A stretch of 64,000 nt of DNA from an uncultured Prevotellaceae bacterium. Lineage in GTDB: Bacteria; Bacteroidota; Bacteroidia; Bacteroidales; Bacteroidaceae. The position numbers and the translations under genes were made by a program. This document shows, in pieces, positions 62,331 to 64,000 of this stretch (position 1 is the first letter of the stretch; each line of letters opens with the position of its first letter). The notes below the pieces were generated by a model. The model did not search any database. It had not been told where the DNA came from and worked only from the letters and a program-made list of their open reading frames with translations. The stretch spans positions 1 through 64,000 of the forward strand of contig CASFNA010000001.1 in the NCBI GenBank assembly GCA_949295905.1. The letters run 5' to 3'.

Positions 62331-64000
62331 TCAAAGTTCAACGTCCTTGTAGAGATAACGCTTGATGCTCTTCTTGGGGGTTTTCTCAAACTCCTCATCC
62401 ATAAGTTTGAACGCCGTTATCTTGCTGTACGACGGTATAAGCTGGTTCAGCTCCAAGAGATTCTGCTCCATGACATGATGCAGGTCTTCCTTTGAGAAAC
62501 CAAGGTTTTTCGCCTCGTCATAGTCAGGATATATCAATGCAACAAGCTTGTCCCCTTTCTGCACTATCAGGCTCTCCACCACAAGTGTCATGCTGTTCAG
62601 CTTGTCTTCTATCTCTTCAGGATAAACGTTCTGGCCGTTTGCGCCGAGAAGCATGTTCTTGATACGTCCCTTTATGTACACATAGCCGTCGCTGTCCATC
62701 AGGGCGAGGTCACCGCTATGATACCATCCTTCGCTGTCAAGCGCCTGTCGGGTGGCCTCTTCGTTCTTGTAATACCCGAGCATTACGTTAGTGCCTCTTG
62801 CAAGAAGCTCGCCCGGGATGTTCTCCGGGTCGGGGCTGTCTATCTTCACATCCATATGGATGACGGCCTTGCCGCACGATGTGGGCACAAACTCGCTATA
62901 GTCGGTATATGTTATTATCGGAGCACACTCGGTAGCTCCGTAACCTACGGTCACGGGGAAATCTATGCTCTTCAAGAAAGACTCTACCTCCTGGTTGAAC
63001 GGAGCGCCGCCGACCACTACTTCATAAAGATTGCCGCCGAATGCCTCAAACACTTCCTCACAGATACGCTGCTTCAGCTTCTTGCTTATAACCGGCATGT
63101 TCATCAACAGGCGCATCTTGTGTGTCTGTATTTTCGGGAACACCTTTTTCCTTATAATCTTTTCAACCACAAGAGGCACGGCTATTATTATCGCCGGCTT
63201 GATGTCGGTGAAAGCCTGGGCTATGATGGCCGGACTGGGCACACGCGTCAGGAAGAATATGTGACAGCCGTGGCAAAACTCGAAAAGGAACTCGAAAGAC
63301 ATGCCGTACATATGGGCCATGGGCAATATGCTTACCGTATTCGAGCCTTTTGGCACATGCGTGCCGAGCATTTTCAGCGTGAAGTCAAGATTTCCCCACA
63401 ACGCCCGGTAAGGCAGCATCACGCCTTTTGAGAAGCCCGTGGTGCCGCTGGTGTAGTTGATAAGCGCCAGTTCGTCAGGACTTGCCTCCTTGTGGTATTC
63501 CACATGGTTGGCACGGAAAGCCTTGGGATATTTCCTGCCAAACAGCTCGTTAAGGTGTTCGCGCGCATATGTCAGCTTGTCTGTCCTCGATACAAGCAGC
63601 GAATAGTCGGGTATGTAGATTACGCCCTCAAGCTGCGGCATCTTTGTCGCGTCCACAGATTTAGCCACAACGTCTCCAACGAACAGCAACTTGGCCTCGC
63701 TGTGGTTTACCACATTGTAGATTTGGTCGGGCGTAAACTCATGCTGCACTGGCACTGCTACGGCTCCATACGTCAGAGTAGCCAGAAAAGCAACTGCCCA
63801 ACAGGCGCTGTTACGCCCGCAAATGGCGATTTTGTCACCTTTCTGCACACCACTGTTCTCAAACATGATGTGCAGTTTCTCAATCTTGCGGGCTACATCC
63901 TTATATTGCAGCGTTATGCCTTTATAGTCGGTAAGGGCGTCGCGGTCCCAGTTCTCTATCACGCTTTTCTCGATGTACGAGTTGAAACTTGGTATTGATT
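62331..64000 (-). CDS. AMP-binding acyl-CoA (or acyl-ACP) synthetase, 5' end beyond the window
   Basis: Adenylating enzyme activating fatty acids. At least 556 residues are visible. The AMP-binding signature LINYTSGTTGFSKGVML is followed by YGATECAPIITYTD, GWYHSGDLALMD and YIKGRIKNMLLGANGQNVYPEEIE. The coding frame continues upstream of the GTG at 63962 as IPSFNSYIEKSVIENW up to the edge. That sequence is collinear with the family N-terminus, so the real start lies past base 64000. Bacteroidales carry several such enzymes for phospholipid and lipid A acyl supply or salvage. Confidence 0.92.
   Translation of the reverse strand, partial: SIPSFNSYIEKSVIENWDRDALTDYKGITLQYKDVARKIEKLHIMFENSGVQKGDKIAICGRNSACWAVAFLATLTYGAVAVPVQHEFTPDQIYNVVNHSEAKLLFVGDVVAKSVDATKMPQLEGVIYIPDYSLLVSRTDKLTYAREHLNELFGRKYPKAFRANHVEYHKEASPDELALINYTSGTTGFSKGVMLPYRALWGNLDFTLKMLGTHVPKGSNTVSILPMAHMYGMSFEFLFEFCHGCHIFFLTRVPSPAIIAQAFTDIKPAIIIAVPLVVEKIIRKKVFPKIQTHKMRLLMNMPVISKKLKQRICEEVFEAFGGNLYEVVVGGAPFNQEVESFLKSIDFPVTVGYGATECAPIITYTDYSEFVPTSCGKAVIHMDVKIDSPDPENIPGELLARGTNVMLGYYKNEEATRQALDSEGWYHSGDLALMDSDGYVYIKGRIKNMLLGANGQNVYPEEIEDKLNSMTLVVESLIVQKGDKLVALIYPDYDEAKNLGFSKEDLHHVMEQNLLELNQLIPSYSKITAFKLMDEEFEKTPKKSIKRYLYKDVEL

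Overview
The window is a chromosomal segment of a Bacteroidales bacterium, most like Prevotella in the broad sense. Evidence: almost no Shine-Dalgarno sites; many promoters of the Bacteroidetes form (TTTG, 19-21 bases, TAnnTTTG); a primary sigma factor of only 290 residues; a Rho with a very large acidic insertion; the atpD-C-(I-like)-B-E-F-H-A-G gene order; NADP-type glutamate dehydrogenase and homodimeric pyruvate:ferredoxin oxidoreductase; and Bacteroidales-specific families (DUF4494, a helix-hairpin-helix/beta-barrel protein). Genus is inference.

Layout. 1-663: the 5' tip of a 16S rRNA gene leaving the left edge, its promoter, and a repeat-filled spacer. 664-12133: housekeeping genes (PBP1A, pyrB-pyrI-glyA, dnaB, ispE-NUDIX, rpoD, an HHH/barrel protein). 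12256-20644: tRNA-Arg, rho, engB-ABC-F, and a recR/membrane protein/glycosyltransferase/acetyltransferase operon. 20660-34499: two identical tRNA-Asp genes, gdhA, a PAP2 phosphatase, a GH43 glycosidase, an ATP-grasp-like protein, an AAA ATPase, PFOR, ComEC and a flavodoxin-ferredoxin protein. 34582-35768: yggS and DUF4494.

35940-40802 is the accessory region and the most interesting part. It is an AT-rich five-gene unit on the minus strand: a small protein, a GIY-YIG nuclease-like protein, a GHKL (MORC/Hsp90-type) ATPase, an unrecognised 287-residue protein and a DUF6339-like protein. A full-consensus promoter drives it through a leader of about 290 nt that can fold into several GC-rich stems. 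A WYL-domain regulator of the kind that often controls defence islands lies just upstream on the same strand. I read this as a candidate anti-phage or DNA-processing system that does not match a named system I can recall. The functional call is inference.

42140-51931: a secreted protein and menA, divergent from an HD hydrolase and a cyclophilin; then a C69 dipeptidase, an M23 peptidase, nadC, a small outer-membrane barrel and a GHL10 glycosidase-like protein. 52437-59555 is the complete F1Fo ATP synthase operon. 59709-64000 holds pfkA, nhaD and an acyl-CoA synthetase cut by the right edge.

Between genes there are three recurrent non-coding themes: a dispersed palindromic repeat (six sites, core like AATGCCGTCTTT), two long terminator hairpins built from degenerate 7-base units, and a 53-bp promoter module present twice. 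No CRISPR array, insertion sequence, integrase or prophage was seen.
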